Shown: piece after piece, positions 18,522 through 27,388 of the stretch
How the letters are laid out: each line of letters opens with the position of its first letter
How positions within the stretch are numbered: the first letter of the stretch is position 1
Assembly: GCA_963778025.1 (NCBI GenBank)
Contig: CAVZTA010000016.1
Location: forward strand, 160,644-224,643
DNA from: CAVZTA01 sp963778025
GTDB lineage: Bacteria > Chloroflexota > Limnocylindria > Limnocylindrales > CSP1-4
Length of the DNA: 64,000 nucleotides
Reading direction: 5' to 3'
The notes under the pieces: model-generated
The model's database searches: none
The model's input: only the letters and a program-made list of their open reading frames with translations
Told to the model about the DNA's origin: nothing
Translations under genes and position numbers: made by a program

Positions 18522-19099
18522 TACGCCCCTCGACCTCCGTCCGTGCGCCGGTAGAACGTCAGCGCGGTCTCGCCGAAGCGGCGCTCGCGCTCCGATGCTA
18601 ACAGCCCGACCGTGGCCGGCGGCGCGCTCCGCCAGAAGTGCTTGGCGATGACGCGGGCGTGCTCGCCGAGCGGCGCGTCGGCTGCTCCGAGGCGCTCCAG
18701 CGTCTCGGTCAGCGCCGCCGTGTCCTCGTACGGCGGGTCGAGCAGGACGACATCGAACGGTTCGCGCGCGGGTCGCGAAAGGAACGCGGACACCGCGACG
18801 CGTTCGATGGTCGCGCGGTCCGACAGGCGCGCTCGTTCCAGGTTGGTCTCGATCGTCCGGACCGCCGCGCGATCGCGCTCGACGAAGGTCGCGTGCGCGG
18901 CACCCCGCGACAGCGCCTCGATACCGGCCGCGCCGCTCCCCGCGAACAGGTCGAGGACCGTGGCACCCTCCAGCTCCGGCTCGAGGATCGCGAACAGCGT
19001 CTGCTTGACCCGGTCGGTCAGGGGGCGGGTCCCCTCCCCCGGGGCGGCGAGGCGGACGCCGCGCGCCGATCCCGCGATGACACGCCCGGCGTCAGCCAC
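18521..19099 (-). CDS. rsmD: 16S rRNA (guanine-966-N2)-methyltransferase
   Basis: A 192-residue class I methyltransferase. The N-terminal 'RVIAGSARGVRL' and 'TRPLTDRVKQTLFAIL' are specific to RsmD. SAM motif I is 'VLDLFAGSGAAGIEALSRGA' and the catalytic motif 'LLDPPY' (NPPY type) is intact. It lies between recG (60 bases upstream) and coaD in what looks like one operon. Confidence 0.95.
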   Translation of the reverse strand: MADAGRVIAGSARGVRLAAPGEGTRPLTDRVKQTLFAILEPELEGATVLDLFAGSGAAGIEALSRGAAHATFVERDRAAVRTIETNLERARLSDRATIERVAVSAFLSRPAREPFDVVLLDPPYEDTAALTETLERLGAADAPLGEHARVIAKHFWRSAPPATVGLLASERERRFGETALTFYRRTDGGRGA

Positions 19100-19159
19100 G
19101 GCGCCGCGGGACGCCGACGCCGCGCTGGCTCGAGCCGCCTCGGCTCGCGCCGCGCCGTC

Positions 19160-21418
19160 TCACGCGGCGCTCGATGGATCGCCCGCGAACACCCGCGCCA
19201 GCCAGCCCGTCGCGAGCTCTCGCTGCAGGTCGTCCAGCCCCGGCACGAAACCGCCGGCCGCGTCGAGCAACACCTCCGCGTCCCCCCGGGCGCGGCGCGC
19301 CAGCTCGACGTGCGAGCGGTCCTGGAGCGACGCGACGCGCAGGCGCGGCAGGCCCGACTGCGCCAGGCCCAGCACGTCGCCCTCGCGCCGGATCTCGAAG
19401 TCCTTCTCGGCCAGCTCGAACCCATCGCGGATCTCCGCGACGGCCTTGAGCCGTGCCTGCGCCGTCTCGTCGTTCGAGTCGGAGACCAGGACACAGAAGC
19501 TCTCCGCCGTGCCCCGGCCGACACGACCACGGAGCTGGTGCAGCTGCGCGAGGCCGAACCGGTCGGCGCCCTCCACGATCATCATCGTCGCCTCGGGCAC
19601 ATCGACCCCGACCTCGACGACGGTCGTGCCCACGAGCACGTCCAGATCCCCATCGCGGAAGCGCGCCATGACCGCGTCGCGGTCGACCGGCTTGATCCGG
19701 CCATGGACGAGCCCGACGCGCAGCGGGGCGAGCGACTCCGCGAGCCGTACCGCCTCGGCCTCCGCGGCGGGCGCCGATCCGTCGAACAGCGATGGACCGG
19801 CCGCGCCGTCAGCGTCGCTGTCGGCCTCGTCGATGAGCGGCACGACCACGAACGTCCGGTGCCCGGCGGCCGCCTCCTGGCGCACCCGCTCCCAGACCGG
19901 GGCGAGCTGGTCCGGATGGCGGATCCCGGTCCGGATCGGGACCCGGCCCGCTGGCGGCGTCCGCAGGTCGGAGACGTCCAGATCCGCGTAGAGCACCTGT
20001 CCGAGGGTGCGCGGGATGGGCGTCGCCGTCATCAGCAGCACGTGCGGTGCCTGCCCACCGGCCTTCGCCTCGAGCTGGCCACGCTGCTCGACCCCGAAGC
20101 GGTGCTGCTCGTCGATGACCACGACCGCGAGGCGCGCGAACTCGACCCGCTCCTGGAGCAATGCGTGCGTCCCCACCACCACCGGCGCCTGCCCCGACTT
20201 CACGAGATCCCGGACATGACCGGCCGTCGCCGCCGACTGCGAGCCCGTCAGCAGCTCGACGGCGACGCCCGCACCCTCGAGGGATGCGGCGAGGGTGGCG
20301 TGGTGCTGGCGCGCGAGGAGGTCCGTCGGCGCCAGCAAGGCGCCCTGCCGTCCGGCCAGTGCCGCGGCGCCCAGCACCCATGCCGCGACGGCGGTCTTGC
20401 CGCTCCCGACGTCGCCCTGGAGCAGCCGGAGCATCGGTGTCGGCCGCCGCAGGTCGTCGCGGATGGTGTCCATCGCGGTGCCCTGGTCGGGCGTGAGCTC
20501 GACCTCGGCGCCGGCCTTGCGTCGGATGGCCTCCAGCACCGACGCACGCAGCGTGGAGTCGGCCGCGGCATCGACCTCCAGCGGCTCCGCCGCGTCCCGT
20601 CCTCGCTGTCGGCGCCGCCCGACCATGCCGAGCTGGAGCGCCAGCAGCTCGTCGTACGCGAGCCTGCGCAGCGCGCCGTCCCGACCCTCGAACGTCGACG
20701 GGTAGTGCGCCGCCTCCAGGGCGTCCGCGATGCCGACCACGTCCACATCCGTGCGGATCGACGCGGGAAGGTATTCCGGGTAGTGGTCGCCTGCGCGGTC
20801 CAGCGCCTCGCGCATCGCGATCCGGAGACGGGCCGCGGTCAGCCCGGCGGTGAGCCGGTAGACGGGCACGATGCGCCCGACGTGGAGCAGCTCGTCGTCG
20901 CGGCCGACCGGCTGGAAGTCCGGGTTGTCGATCGTCAGCTTCCGGCCGAAGTGCTTGAGCTTGCCGGAAACGATGATCTCCGCGCCCGGGAACAGGCGGC
21001 GCTCGATGTAGCGGCGCCCGAACCACGTCGCCTCGACGGTGCCCGTGTCGTCGCGCAGGACGGCGATCGTCCGCTGGATCCGGCGGCGGAAGCCCGGCTC
21101 GACGCGGACGTCCAGCACGTGGACGCGCGCGCTCACGACCGTGCCGTCCTCGACCCAGACGAGATCGCCCAGCTGGCGCATCTCGCGCAGGTCGTCGTAG
21201 CGGCGCGGCAGATGGAACAACAGGTCGCGAACGCTGCCGATGCCGAGGCGGAGCCCGGCCCGACGGAGCGTCGGCGCGGCCGACAGACCCGACTGGCCGA
21301 GCGGTGCGTCGAGCAGCTCGACGGGGTCCGTGGGGACGGGTGCCTGGACCTTCGGTCGCAGGGCCGTCGCCCCGGCGCCGCGGCGGCCACCCCCGGCCCT
21401 TCGGGGAGCGCCGCTCAT
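19160..21418 (-). CDS. recG: ATP-dependent DNA helicase RecG
   Basis: A 752-residue helicase that remodels stalled replication forks. An N-terminal wedge/OB region ('ARVHVLDVRVEPG', 'GRKLTIDNPDFQ') is followed by helicase motifs 'GDVGSGKTAVAAW' (Walker A), 'DEQHRFG' (DExH), 'LLMTATPIPRTLG', 'VGTTVVEVGVDVPEATMM' and 'QLHQLRGRVGRG'. The ATG at 21418 is preferred; a longer frame upstream would overlap fakA and is not conserved. An insertion-like acidic loop ('DEADSDADGAAG') lies between the two helicase lobes. Confidence 0.96.
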   Translation of the reverse strand: MSGAPRRAGGGRRGAGATALRPKVQAPVPTDPVELLDAPLGQSGLSAAPTLRRAGLRLGIGSVRDLLFHLPRRYDDLREMRQLGDLVWVEDGTVVSARVHVLDVRVEPGFRRRIQRTIAVLRDDTGTVEATWFGRRYIERRLFPGAEIIVSGKLKHFGRKLTIDNPDFQPVGRDDELLHVGRIVPVYRLTAGLTAARLRIAMREALDRAGDHYPEYLPASIRTDVDVVGIADALEAAHYPSTFEGRDGALRRLAYDELLALQLGMVGRRRQRGRDAAEPLEVDAAADSTLRASVLEAIRRKAGAEVELTPDQGTAMDTIRDDLRRPTPMLRLLQGDVGSGKTAVAAWVLGAAALAGRQGALLAPTDLLARQHHATLAASLEGAGVAVELLTGSQSAATAGHVRDLVKSGQAPVVVGTHALLQERVEFARLAVVVIDEQHRFGVEQRGQLEAKAGGQAPHVLLMTATPIPRTLGQVLYADLDVSDLRTPPAGRVPIRTGIRHPDQLAPVWERVRQEAAAGHRTFVVVPLIDEADSDADGAAGPSLFDGSAPAAEAEAVRLAESLAPLRVGLVHGRIKPVDRDAVMARFRDGDLDVLVGTTVVEVGVDVPEATMMIVEGADRFGLAQLHQLRGRVGRGTAESFCVLVSDSNDETAQARLKAVAEIRDGFELAEKDFEIRREGDVLGLAQSGLPRLRVASLQDRSHVELARRARGDAEVLLDAAGGFVPGLDDLQRELATGWLARVFAGDPSSAA

Positions 21419-21440
21419 CGTCGCGTCCGCCGCCCGACCA

Positions 21441-23240
21441 TCACTCCGCGGCGATGAGATAGCGATAGTGCGGCTGGCCGCCGTGCAGGACGAGCGCCTC
21501 CTCGATCGCGGGGTGCGCGTCCTGGCATTTCCGGGCGAGCGCCTCGGCGTCGGCGAGCGTCGCGCCATCGCCGTAGTAGATGGTGAGCACGCTGTACCCG
21601 TCGCTCAGGCGGGCCAGCGCCGCGAGCACCGCCCGATGCGGATCGGTGTCCGCGGCGAGCAGCCCATCGTCCGGATCGAGGACGATCGTCTGGCCCTTCT
21701 TCACCTTCTTGCCGCTGACCGTCGCATCCCGCACCGCCTCCGTCGCCTGGAGCGTCTGGATCGCCCGCCCGGCCTCGGTCATCGCCGTCGCGTTGGCCTC
21801 CCCGCCACGCCCGCCGTCGAGCTCCATCACGGCCGCGATGCCCTCGGCGACGTTCCGCGTCGGGACGACGTGGATCGGGACGTCGGCCATCGTCGCGACC
21901 TGGCGGGCGGCGAGGATGACGTTCGGGTTGTTGGGCAGGATCAGCAGCTCGTCGGCGGCGGTCGCGCGGACCGCCTCCAGGAGCTCGCCCGTGCTCGGGT
22001 TGGCCGACTGGCCGCCGCGGACGATGCGGAACGGGCCGTGCTCGCGGAAGGGCGTGGCGACGTCGGCGAGGATGGTGGCCAGGCCGTCCGATGGGGCGAC
22101 GGCGACGACCCCGAGCGCGAACCGGGTGATCGGCGTGGGTGGCTCGATGAGGTCGTCACCGGCGGGACGCGGGAACACGCCGATGCCCACCTCGTCCGGC
22201 GGCGGCTGCGGGACCTCGAGGCCGACCGCCGCGCCGCTCGCCGCGCCGACGAACTCCTCGGCACGGGCCTCCCGCACGTCGCTGGCCATGGTGTCGAGGT
22301 TCTCGACGGTGATGCGCGTCAGGGTCCCGAGCGTCAGGCCATACGCGATGACCTGGTCGGGCCGCTCGTTGTGGACGTGCACCTTCACGAGCGCCGGGCC
22401 ACCGGCCACCAGCACGCTCTCGCCCATCGCCTCGAGGTGCCGCTGGATGGTCGCGACCTCCAGGCTGGTGCCGGGGGTCGGCTGGAGGACGAACACGGTC
22501 TCATAGCCGAACGCCTCGTCCTCGAGCGCGTCGATCCCGTGGCGGACCGCGGACCCGCTGCCGGCCGCGGCCGCCGTGCCGGTGCGGTCCCTGGGCACCC
22601 CGCCATCGGCGGTGACGGCGCGGCCGCGCGCCGCGGCGAGCGCCCCCTGGAACAGGCGGAACAGGCCCTGGCCGCCCGAATCGACGACGTGCGCCTCGCG
22701 CAGGATGGGCAACAGCGTCGGGGTGCGCGCGACGGACCGCTCTGCCGCCTCGACGAGCGCGACCAGGACCTTCTCGACATCGTTGTCCCGCTCCGCGGCG
22801 GCGACCGCGGCGGCCGACGACTCGCGGATGACCGTGAGGATCGTCCCCTCGACCGGCTTCGCCACGGCCTTGTAGGCGGTCTTGGTGCCCTCGTCGAGGG
22901 CATTGGCGAGGTCGAGCCCGGTGAACCGCTTCTTGCCGGCAAGGCCATGGGCGAGTCCGGCAAGGATCTGGCTGGTGATCACGCCGGAGTTGCCGCGCGC
23001 GCCCATCAGCGCGCCGAAGCTGACCGCCTGCGCGACGCGTTCGGCGGTCGCCCCCTCGCCCACCTTCTCGGCCTCGTCGAGCGCCGCGCGGACCGTCGCA
23101 AGCATGTTCGTGCCGGTGTCGCCATCGGGGACCGGGAAGACGTTGAGGGCGTTGATCTCGTCGACGTGGAGCTGGAGGTTCGCGACCGCGCTGCGGCAGG
23201 CGATCAGCAGCCCCTTGCCGTCGCAGGTCTTGGGCGCCAT
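21441..23240 (-). CDS. DAK2/FakA-like kinase-domain protein
   Basis: 599 residues. The N-terminal DAK2-type domain has the ATP/Mg motif 'NALNVFPVPDGDTGTNM' and 'GARGNSGVITSQILAG'. The middle region and the C-terminal DegV-like/DUF1949-type part ('ELLILPNNPNVILAA', 'VPTRNVAEGIAAVMELD') match FakA, the kinase that phosphorylates fatty acids bound to FakB proteins. No fakB (DegV) gene is in the window, so the substrate is inferred. It starts inside the stop of the Asp23-like gene (TGATG) and is followed by recG, the usual asp23-fakA-recG order. Confidence 0.88.
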   Translation of the reverse strand: MAPKTCDGKGLLIACRSAVANLQLHVDEINALNVFPVPDGDTGTNMLATVRAALDEAEKVGEGATAERVAQAVSFGALMGARGNSGVITSQILAGLAHGLAGKKRFTGLDLANALDEGTKTAYKAVAKPVEGTILTVIRESSAAAVAAAERDNDVEKVLVALVEAAERSVARTPTLLPILREAHVVDSGGQGLFRLFQGALAAARGRAVTADGGVPRDRTGTAAAAGSGSAVRHGIDALEDEAFGYETVFVLQPTPGTSLEVATIQRHLEAMGESVLVAGGPALVKVHVHNERPDQVIAYGLTLGTLTRITVENLDTMASDVREARAEEFVGAASGAAVGLEVPQPPPDEVGIGVFPRPAGDDLIEPPTPITRFALGVVAVAPSDGLATILADVATPFREHGPFRIVRGGQSANPSTGELLEAVRATAADELLILPNNPNVILAARQVATMADVPIHVVPTRNVAEGIAAVMELDGGRGGEANATAMTEAGRAIQTLQATEAVRDATVSGKKVKKGQTIVLDPDDGLLAADTDPHRAVLAALARLSDGYSVLTIYYGDGATLADAEALARKCQDAHPAIEEALVLHGGQPHYRYLIAAE

Positions 23241-23665
23241 CAGGCGACGTCCGTGCCGCTGGCGGCGAGGTCGGCCGGCCCGGGTCGCTCGGCGGATGGC
23301 TCGACGAGCGCCGGTGGCGGTGCGCCGGGCTCGAACCGGAGGCCCTCGACGTGGATCGACACGCGGTCCGGCTCCCGCCCGATCGCGTGCTTCACGGCGT
23401 ACCGGACGGTGGCATCGACCTGGCGGGCGACCTCGGCGACCGGCAGCCCGTAGGCGACGGTGAGGTGGAGGTCGATGGCGAGCTCGCCGTCCATCGACAG
23501 GCCGATCCCCTTGCGCCCGATGCCCAGGCGATCGATGACCTCGCCGAGCGGCCCGTGGCTCCGAAGACCCGACACGCCGTACACGCTCGATGCCGCGTTG
23601 CGGACCACGTCGCGCATGGCTCGGCGCGTGACGAGCGAGCGTCCGGGGATCGGGTTGGTGGGCAC
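23240..23665 (-). CDS. Asp23/Gls24-family protein (second copy)
   Basis: The conserved part runs from 'IPGRSLVTRRAMRDVVRNAASSVYGV' through 'GLSMDGELAIDLHLTVAYGLPV' to 'VSIHVEGLRF', a standard DUF322 domain. A GTG at 23665 with AAGGAGGA about 10 bases upstream fits better than earlier starts, whose extra residues overlap the divergent rpmB and look unconserved. It is coupled to the fakA-like gene by a one-base overlap. Proteins of this pairing probably act in envelope or lipid homeostasis, but that is inference. Confidence 0.82.
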   Translation of the reverse strand: MPTNPIPGRSLVTRRAMRDVVRNAASSVYGVSGLRSHGPLGEVIDRLGIGRKGIGLSMDGELAIDLHLTVAYGLPVAEVARQVDATVRYAVKHAIGREPDRVSIHVEGLRFEPGAPPPALVEPSAERPGPADLAASGTDVA

Positions 23666-23740
23666 GCGGAGCGCATCCTCCTTCGCGGCCGTGGCGGACG
23701 GCTCGAGCTGGCGGCTCCGGGCGGGCGGTCGGAGGCCGTG

Positions 23741-23749
23741 TGCTACGAT
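23741..23749 (+). promoter_or_regulatory. Extended -10 promoter of rpmB
   Basis: TGCTACGAT on the plus strand, about 75 bases before the rpmB ATG, in the divergent region between rpmB and the asp23-fakA-recG operon. Confidence 0.55.
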
Positions 23750-23824
23750 ACCAGCCCGCTCGTGCCCGGCTTGACCGGCGCGTCCGCGAGCGTCCACCTC
23801 CGAAACCCACGTCAAGGGAACGAC

Positions 23825-24028
23825 ATGGCCCGCTCCTGTGCCATCTGCGGCAAGGTCTCGATGGGCGGCTTCAACCCGCAGTCGTCGGGCATGAACCGCG
23901 TCCGCGCCCACCGCCGCTACCAGCCCAATCTCCAGGTGACGACGATCAGCCAGAACGGCCACGCGCCGGCCAAGGCGATGGTCTGCACCCGCTGCCGGCG
24001 GACCCTCACGAAGAGCGCGCGCGCCTAG
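23825..24028 (+). CDS. rpmB: 50S ribosomal protein bL28
   Basis: 67 residues starting 'MARSCAICGKVSMGG', with 'RRYQPNLQ' and 'CTRCRRTLTKS'. The two Cys pairs (5/8 and 53/56) identify the zinc-binding form. AAGGGAA precedes the ATG by about 5 bases. It is a single-gene plus-strand unit opposite asp23-fakA-recG, an arrangement known from many Gram-positive genomes, and is followed by a hairpin terminator candidate. Confidence 0.97.
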   Translation: MARSCAICGKVSMGGFNPQSSGMNRVRAHRRYQPNLQVTTISQNGHAPAKAMVCTRCRRTLTKSARA

Positions 24029-24056
24029 GTCGTTCCCGCTCGTCCGCCACCCCGAC

Positions 24057-24076
24057 GACCGGCCCTCGGGCCGGTC
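24057..24076 (+). terminator. Hairpin downstream of rpmB
   Basis: An 8-bp stem GACCGGCC/GGCCGGTC closes a CTCG tetraloop 28 bases after the rpmB stop. Only a weak pyrimidine tract (TCGTC) follows. Between here and dtd (24311) I see no gene. Confidence 0.6.
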
Positions 24077-24311
24077 TCGTCATGTCCGGGGGATCGCCCA
24101 TCCGTGGCCGAGCGCTGCACCGAAGCCCGGGGCTGCGCACCGGGCGCGCAAAGCGACCGCCGGGACGTGGCCCAGCAGGAGTCCTGCGCACCGCGGACCG
24201 CAGACTGCGGTCCGGCGACGGCCCCAGCCACCGCCTTGCGCATCGGGTGAGCCGGTCGGCGCGCTGGTCGCCGCCCGGTCATGCGTTCGGATCGCGGGCC
24301 GGGATCGCAGG

Positions 24312-24758
24312 TCAGCGCTCGTCGGTGTCGAGCCAGATGGTGAACGGGCCGTCGTTGACGAGCTCGACGGCCATCTTGGCGGCGAACCGGCCCGTCGCGA
24401 CGCGGACGCCGGCGCTCTCGATGTTCGCGGCGAACAGCCGGTAGAGGCGGTTCGCGGGCTCGGGCAGGGCCGCCTCGACGAAGCCCGGGCGCCGACCGCG
24501 CGACGTGTCGGCGTAGAGCGTGAACTGCGACACGACCAGCGCCTCCCCGCCGACGTCGAGGAGCGAGCGGTTCGTCCGGCCCTCCTCGTCCTCGAAGATC
24601 CGCAGCTCCACGACGCGCCGGGCGAGCGCCTGCGCGGTGTCGGCGTCATCCGCCCGGCCGATGCCCACCAGGATGAGCAACCCGCGCCCGCACGCCCCGA
24701 CGACCTCGCCGTCGACGCGGACCTCCGCTCGCGACACCCGCTGGAGCAGCGCGCGCAC
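24312..24758 (-). CDS. dtd: D-aminoacyl-tRNA deacylase
   Basis: A 148-residue DTD that hydrolyses D-aminoacyl-tRNAs and mischarged Gly-tRNA(Ala). The catalytic 'SQFTLYAD' and the cross-subunit 'NDGPFT' loop (usually NxGPVT) are both present, as is the opening 'MRALLQRVSRAEVRVDG'. The start is a GTG. It is the last gene of the rlmN-rpe-dtd group, 82 bases after rpe. Confidence 0.96.
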   Translation of the reverse strand: MRALLQRVSRAEVRVDGEVVGACGRGLLILVGIGRADDADTAQALARRVVELRIFEDEEGRTNRSLLDVGGEALVVSQFTLYADTSRGRRPGFVEAALPEPANRLYRLFAANIESAGVRVATGRFAAKMAVELVNDGPFTIWLDTDER

Positions 24759-24840
24759 CGTCTACGCCTCGCGCGCGGGCTCGGGCGCGGGCGCAGGCGC
24801 GCGCACGGCCCACGTTCGAGCGGCGCTGCCGTTCACCGCG

Positions 24841-25554
24841 CTACGTCCTGCCCGTGAACGCGCGCTCGCCCTCGGCCCGCGCCGCGTCGGCGATGGCCCG
24901 GATCGCCGCGACCTCTGCCCGGAGATCCCGTGCGCGGTACAGGGCGGAGCCGACGACGATGACGTCGGTCCCCTCGCGGCCGATGGCTTCCGCCGTCGAG
25001 CGCTTGCCGCCGCCGTCGACGTGGACCTCGCACGCACCACCGGCGGCCAGGTAGCCACGCGCGGCGCGAAGCTTCGCCGCCGCGACATCGGCCATGAACG
25101 CCTGCCCACCGAAGCCCGGCTCGACCGTCATCACCAGCACGATGTCCAGCAGCTCGCGGTAGGGCTCGAGCGTCGCCAAGGGCGTCGCGGGCTTGACCGA
25201 CAAGCCGGCCGCGGCGCCCGCCGAGCGGATCGCCTCGAGCGTCGGACCGACCGCCCCCGGCTCCGCCTCGACATGGATGGTCACCGACTCGCACCCCGCG
25301 TCGACGAACATCCGGGACCAGCGCGACGGTTCCGAGATCATCAGGTGGGCGTCGAACGGCAGCGTCGTGGCGCGCCGCAGCGCTTCGACCGTCTTCCAGC
25401 CGAACGTGAGGTTCGGCACGAAGTGCGCGTCCATGATGTCGACGTGGATGCGGTCGGCACCGCCGTCGGCGGCTCGGCGGACCTCGTCGCCGAGCTTCGC
25501 GAGGTCCGCGTCGAGGATGCTCGCCGCGATGAGGCAGTGGTCGGGTCGGGGCAA
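24841..25554 (-). CDS. rpe: Ribulose-phosphate 3-epimerase
   Basis: A 237-residue TIM-barrel epimerase interconverting ribulose-5-P and xylulose-5-P. Metal and catalytic motifs are visible: 'AASILDADLAKLGDEV', 'IHVDIMDAHFVPNLTFG', 'FDAHLMI', 'VMTVEPGFGGQAFM', 'EVHVDGG' and 'VVGSALY'. The start is a TTG at 25554, with GGGGAG 8 bases upstream, immediately after the rlmN stop; earlier in-frame starts lie inside rlmN. Translational coupling with rlmN is likely. Confidence 0.95.
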   Translation of the reverse strand: MPRPDHCLIAASILDADLAKLGDEVRRAADGGADRIHVDIMDAHFVPNLTFGWKTVEALRRATTLPFDAHLMISEPSRWSRMFVDAGCESVTIHVEAEPGAVGPTLEAIRSAGAAAGLSVKPATPLATLEPYRELLDIVLVMTVEPGFGGQAFMADVAAAKLRAARGYLAAGGACEVHVDGGGKRSTAEAIGREGTDVIVVGSALYRARDLRAEVAAIRAIADAARAEGERAFTGRT

Positions 25555-25559
25555 GCGCG

Positions 25560-26846
25560 CTACTCCCCAGGGTGGGCGCCGACCGCCACCGGGATCGGCT
25601 CGTCGGATCGCTCGCCGCGCAGCGCGGCCGCGGACTCCGCCTCGAGCCGCCGCCGGCGACGAGCCACCACCGGCGGCGCCGGCTCGCCCGCATGCTCCGC
25701 GGCCAGCTGACCGCACGCCGCGCCGATCTCCTGGCCGCGATTGCGGCGGATCGTCGTGCGGATGCCGGCCGACTCGAGGCGCCGGGCGAACGCCTCGATG
25801 ACGGGCATCGGGCTTGCCTGCCACGGCGTGTGCGCGACGGGATTCATCGGGATGAGGTTGACATGCGCGTGCTCGTCGCGGAGGAGGTCGATGAGCGCCG
25901 CCGAGTCAGCCTCGGTGTCGTTGATCCCGCCGATCATCGTCACCTCGTAGCTCACCCGTCGGCCGGTCGCTCGCGCGTGATCGCGCGCCGCGGCGACGAC
26001 CTCCGCGGCCGGCCATCGTCGGTTGAGCGGGACGAGCACGTCGCGCAGCGCATCCCGCGCGGAATGGAGCGAGACCGCCAGCGTGAACTGCGGGCCGAGC
26101 GACGTGAGTCGCCGGATGCCCGGCACGACCCCGGACGTCGAGACGGTGATGTGCCGGGCGCCCAGGCCGAACCGCCGTGGATCGTTGAGCCCGGCCACGG
26201 CCTCCAGGACGCGGTCGAGGTTCAGCAGCGGCTCGCCCATGCCCATGAACACGATGTTCGTGAGGCGCTGCCCGTCGGCCGCGAGTGACCGCGCGGGATG
26301 CCGCACCTGGTCGAGGATCTCGGCGGTCTCGAGGTCGCGGTCGAACCCGAGCTCACCGGTCGCGCAGAACGGGCAGCCGACGGCGCAGCCGGCCTGCGAC
26401 GAGATGCACAGCGTGTGGCGCTCCCGTGAGGTACCGCGCGCCGGGTAGTGCATCAGCACCGACTCGATGAGCCGGCCGTCGGACAGCGTGTGCAGCCGCT
26501 TCTCCGTCTGGCCGCCGTCCGCGTGACGGACATCGGTATCCGAGACGGTGTCGAAGCGGAACGCCGACTCGAGCGCCTCGCGAACCGCCGCGGGCAGCGT
26601 GAGGACCTCCGCGAACGATGTCGCGCCGGAGCGCCAGACGGCATCGAGGACCTGCCGCGCGCGGTACGCCGGTTCGGCACGCTCGGCGAACCAGGCTACG
26701 AGGTCCTCTTCGGTCAAGCCCGCGATCCCGGGACGCGGGTCGCGGACGCCGGCACGGGACGGCCCCGCGACGGGGGCGGGCGCGGGCATCGTCCCGCCGA
26801 CGGGGGCGGCCTCGACCACGGGCAGCGCGCGGGACTCAGGGGCCAT
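25560..26846 (-). CDS. rlmN: Dual-specificity RNA methyltransferase RlmN
   Basis: A radical-SAM enzyme forming 2-methyladenosine at A2503 of 23S rRNA and A37 of tRNAs. The iron-sulfur motif 'CAVGCPFC' (Cys154, 158, 161), 'NIVFMGMGEPLLN', 'VSTSGVVPGI', 'LAVSLHSA' and the C-terminal 'GAACGQL' Cys used for methyl transfer are all present. About 40 Pro/Ala-rich residues precede the helical N-terminal domain, and a ~35-residue basic tail follows the catalytic core. A start internal to the first 40 residues is possible. Confidence 0.96.
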   Translation of the reverse strand: MAPESRALPVVEAAPVGGTMPAPAPVAGPSRAGVRDPRPGIAGLTEEDLVAWFAERAEPAYRARQVLDAVWRSGATSFAEVLTLPAAVREALESAFRFDTVSDTDVRHADGGQTEKRLHTLSDGRLIESVLMHYPARGTSRERHTLCISSQAGCAVGCPFCATGELGFDRDLETAEILDQVRHPARSLAADGQRLTNIVFMGMGEPLLNLDRVLEAVAGLNDPRRFGLGARHITVSTSGVVPGIRRLTSLGPQFTLAVSLHSARDALRDVLVPLNRRWPAAEVVAAARDHARATGRRVSYEVTMIGGINDTEADSAALIDLLRDEHAHVNLIPMNPVAHTPWQASPMPVIEAFARRLESAGIRTTIRRNRGQEIGAACGQLAAEHAGEPAPPVVARRRRRLEAESAAALRGERSDEPIPVAVGAHPGE

Positions 26847-26903
26847 GGCCCGATTCTCGCATGCCGCCCGCGGACGCCCGCGTCATCCGGACGCGCGCCT
26901 GGG

Positions 26904-27329
26904 TCAGGACGAGGCGATCGCCTCCTTCGCTGTCACGATCGTCACCGGCACCGACACCGTGCCGCGCATCTTCGAGGGCACGTCCTGGCCGAGCCAGCGG
27001 CTGAGGCCCGGCGGCAGCGTCGACAGGATGACCTCGTCGACCTCGCGCCCAGAGATCGCGTCATGCGCCGCGGCGACCGGATCGGCCACGCCGATCTCGC
27101 CGGTGGCGTCGGTCGCGCCGAGGTCGCACAGGTGCTGGACGATGGCCTCGAGCCGCTGCTCCGCGGCGGCCCGGCTGGTCTCCTCGTCCCATGTGAGGCC
27201 GCCGGCGACGGGCGTCGCCGGGACGACCACGTGGAACGAGGCGGGACCTCTGCCGAGTCGTTCCTCGATCGCCTCGGCGAGCGTGGGACTCGCGAGCGTC
27301 CGGTTGGCGACGATGAGGTAGGTGGCCAT
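26904..27329 (-). CDS. Universal-stress-protein-like (UspA fold) protein
   Basis: 141 residues from the ATG at 27329 (GGGAGG 5 bases upstream). The alternating pattern 'YLIVANRTLASPTLAEAI', 'FHVVVPATP', 'EVILSTLPPGLSRWLGQDV', 'VSVPVTIV' follows the UspA Rossmann-like fold. The ATP-binding G-x2-G-x9-G-S/T signature is not intact ('PPGLSRWLGQDVPSKMRG'), so it may not bind ATP in the usual way. It stands alone between fmt and rlmN. Function unknown. Confidence 0.6.
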   Translation of the reverse strand: MATYLIVANRTLASPTLAEAIEERLGRGPASFHVVVPATPVAGGLTWDEETSRAAAEQRLEAIVQHLCDLGATDATGEIGVADPVAAAHDAISGREVDEVILSTLPPGLSRWLGQDVPSKMRGTVSVPVTIVTAKEAIASS

Positions 27330-27388
27330 GCGCACCTCCCGAGCGGGCTGCCTCTGCCCAACGGTACGACCGCTGGGAAGGGCCCGGT

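Noticed and set aside
18638..21457. 939-codon plus-strand frame opposite rsmD and recG
   Set aside because: Mirror image of recG/rsmD codons; no start signal or domain.
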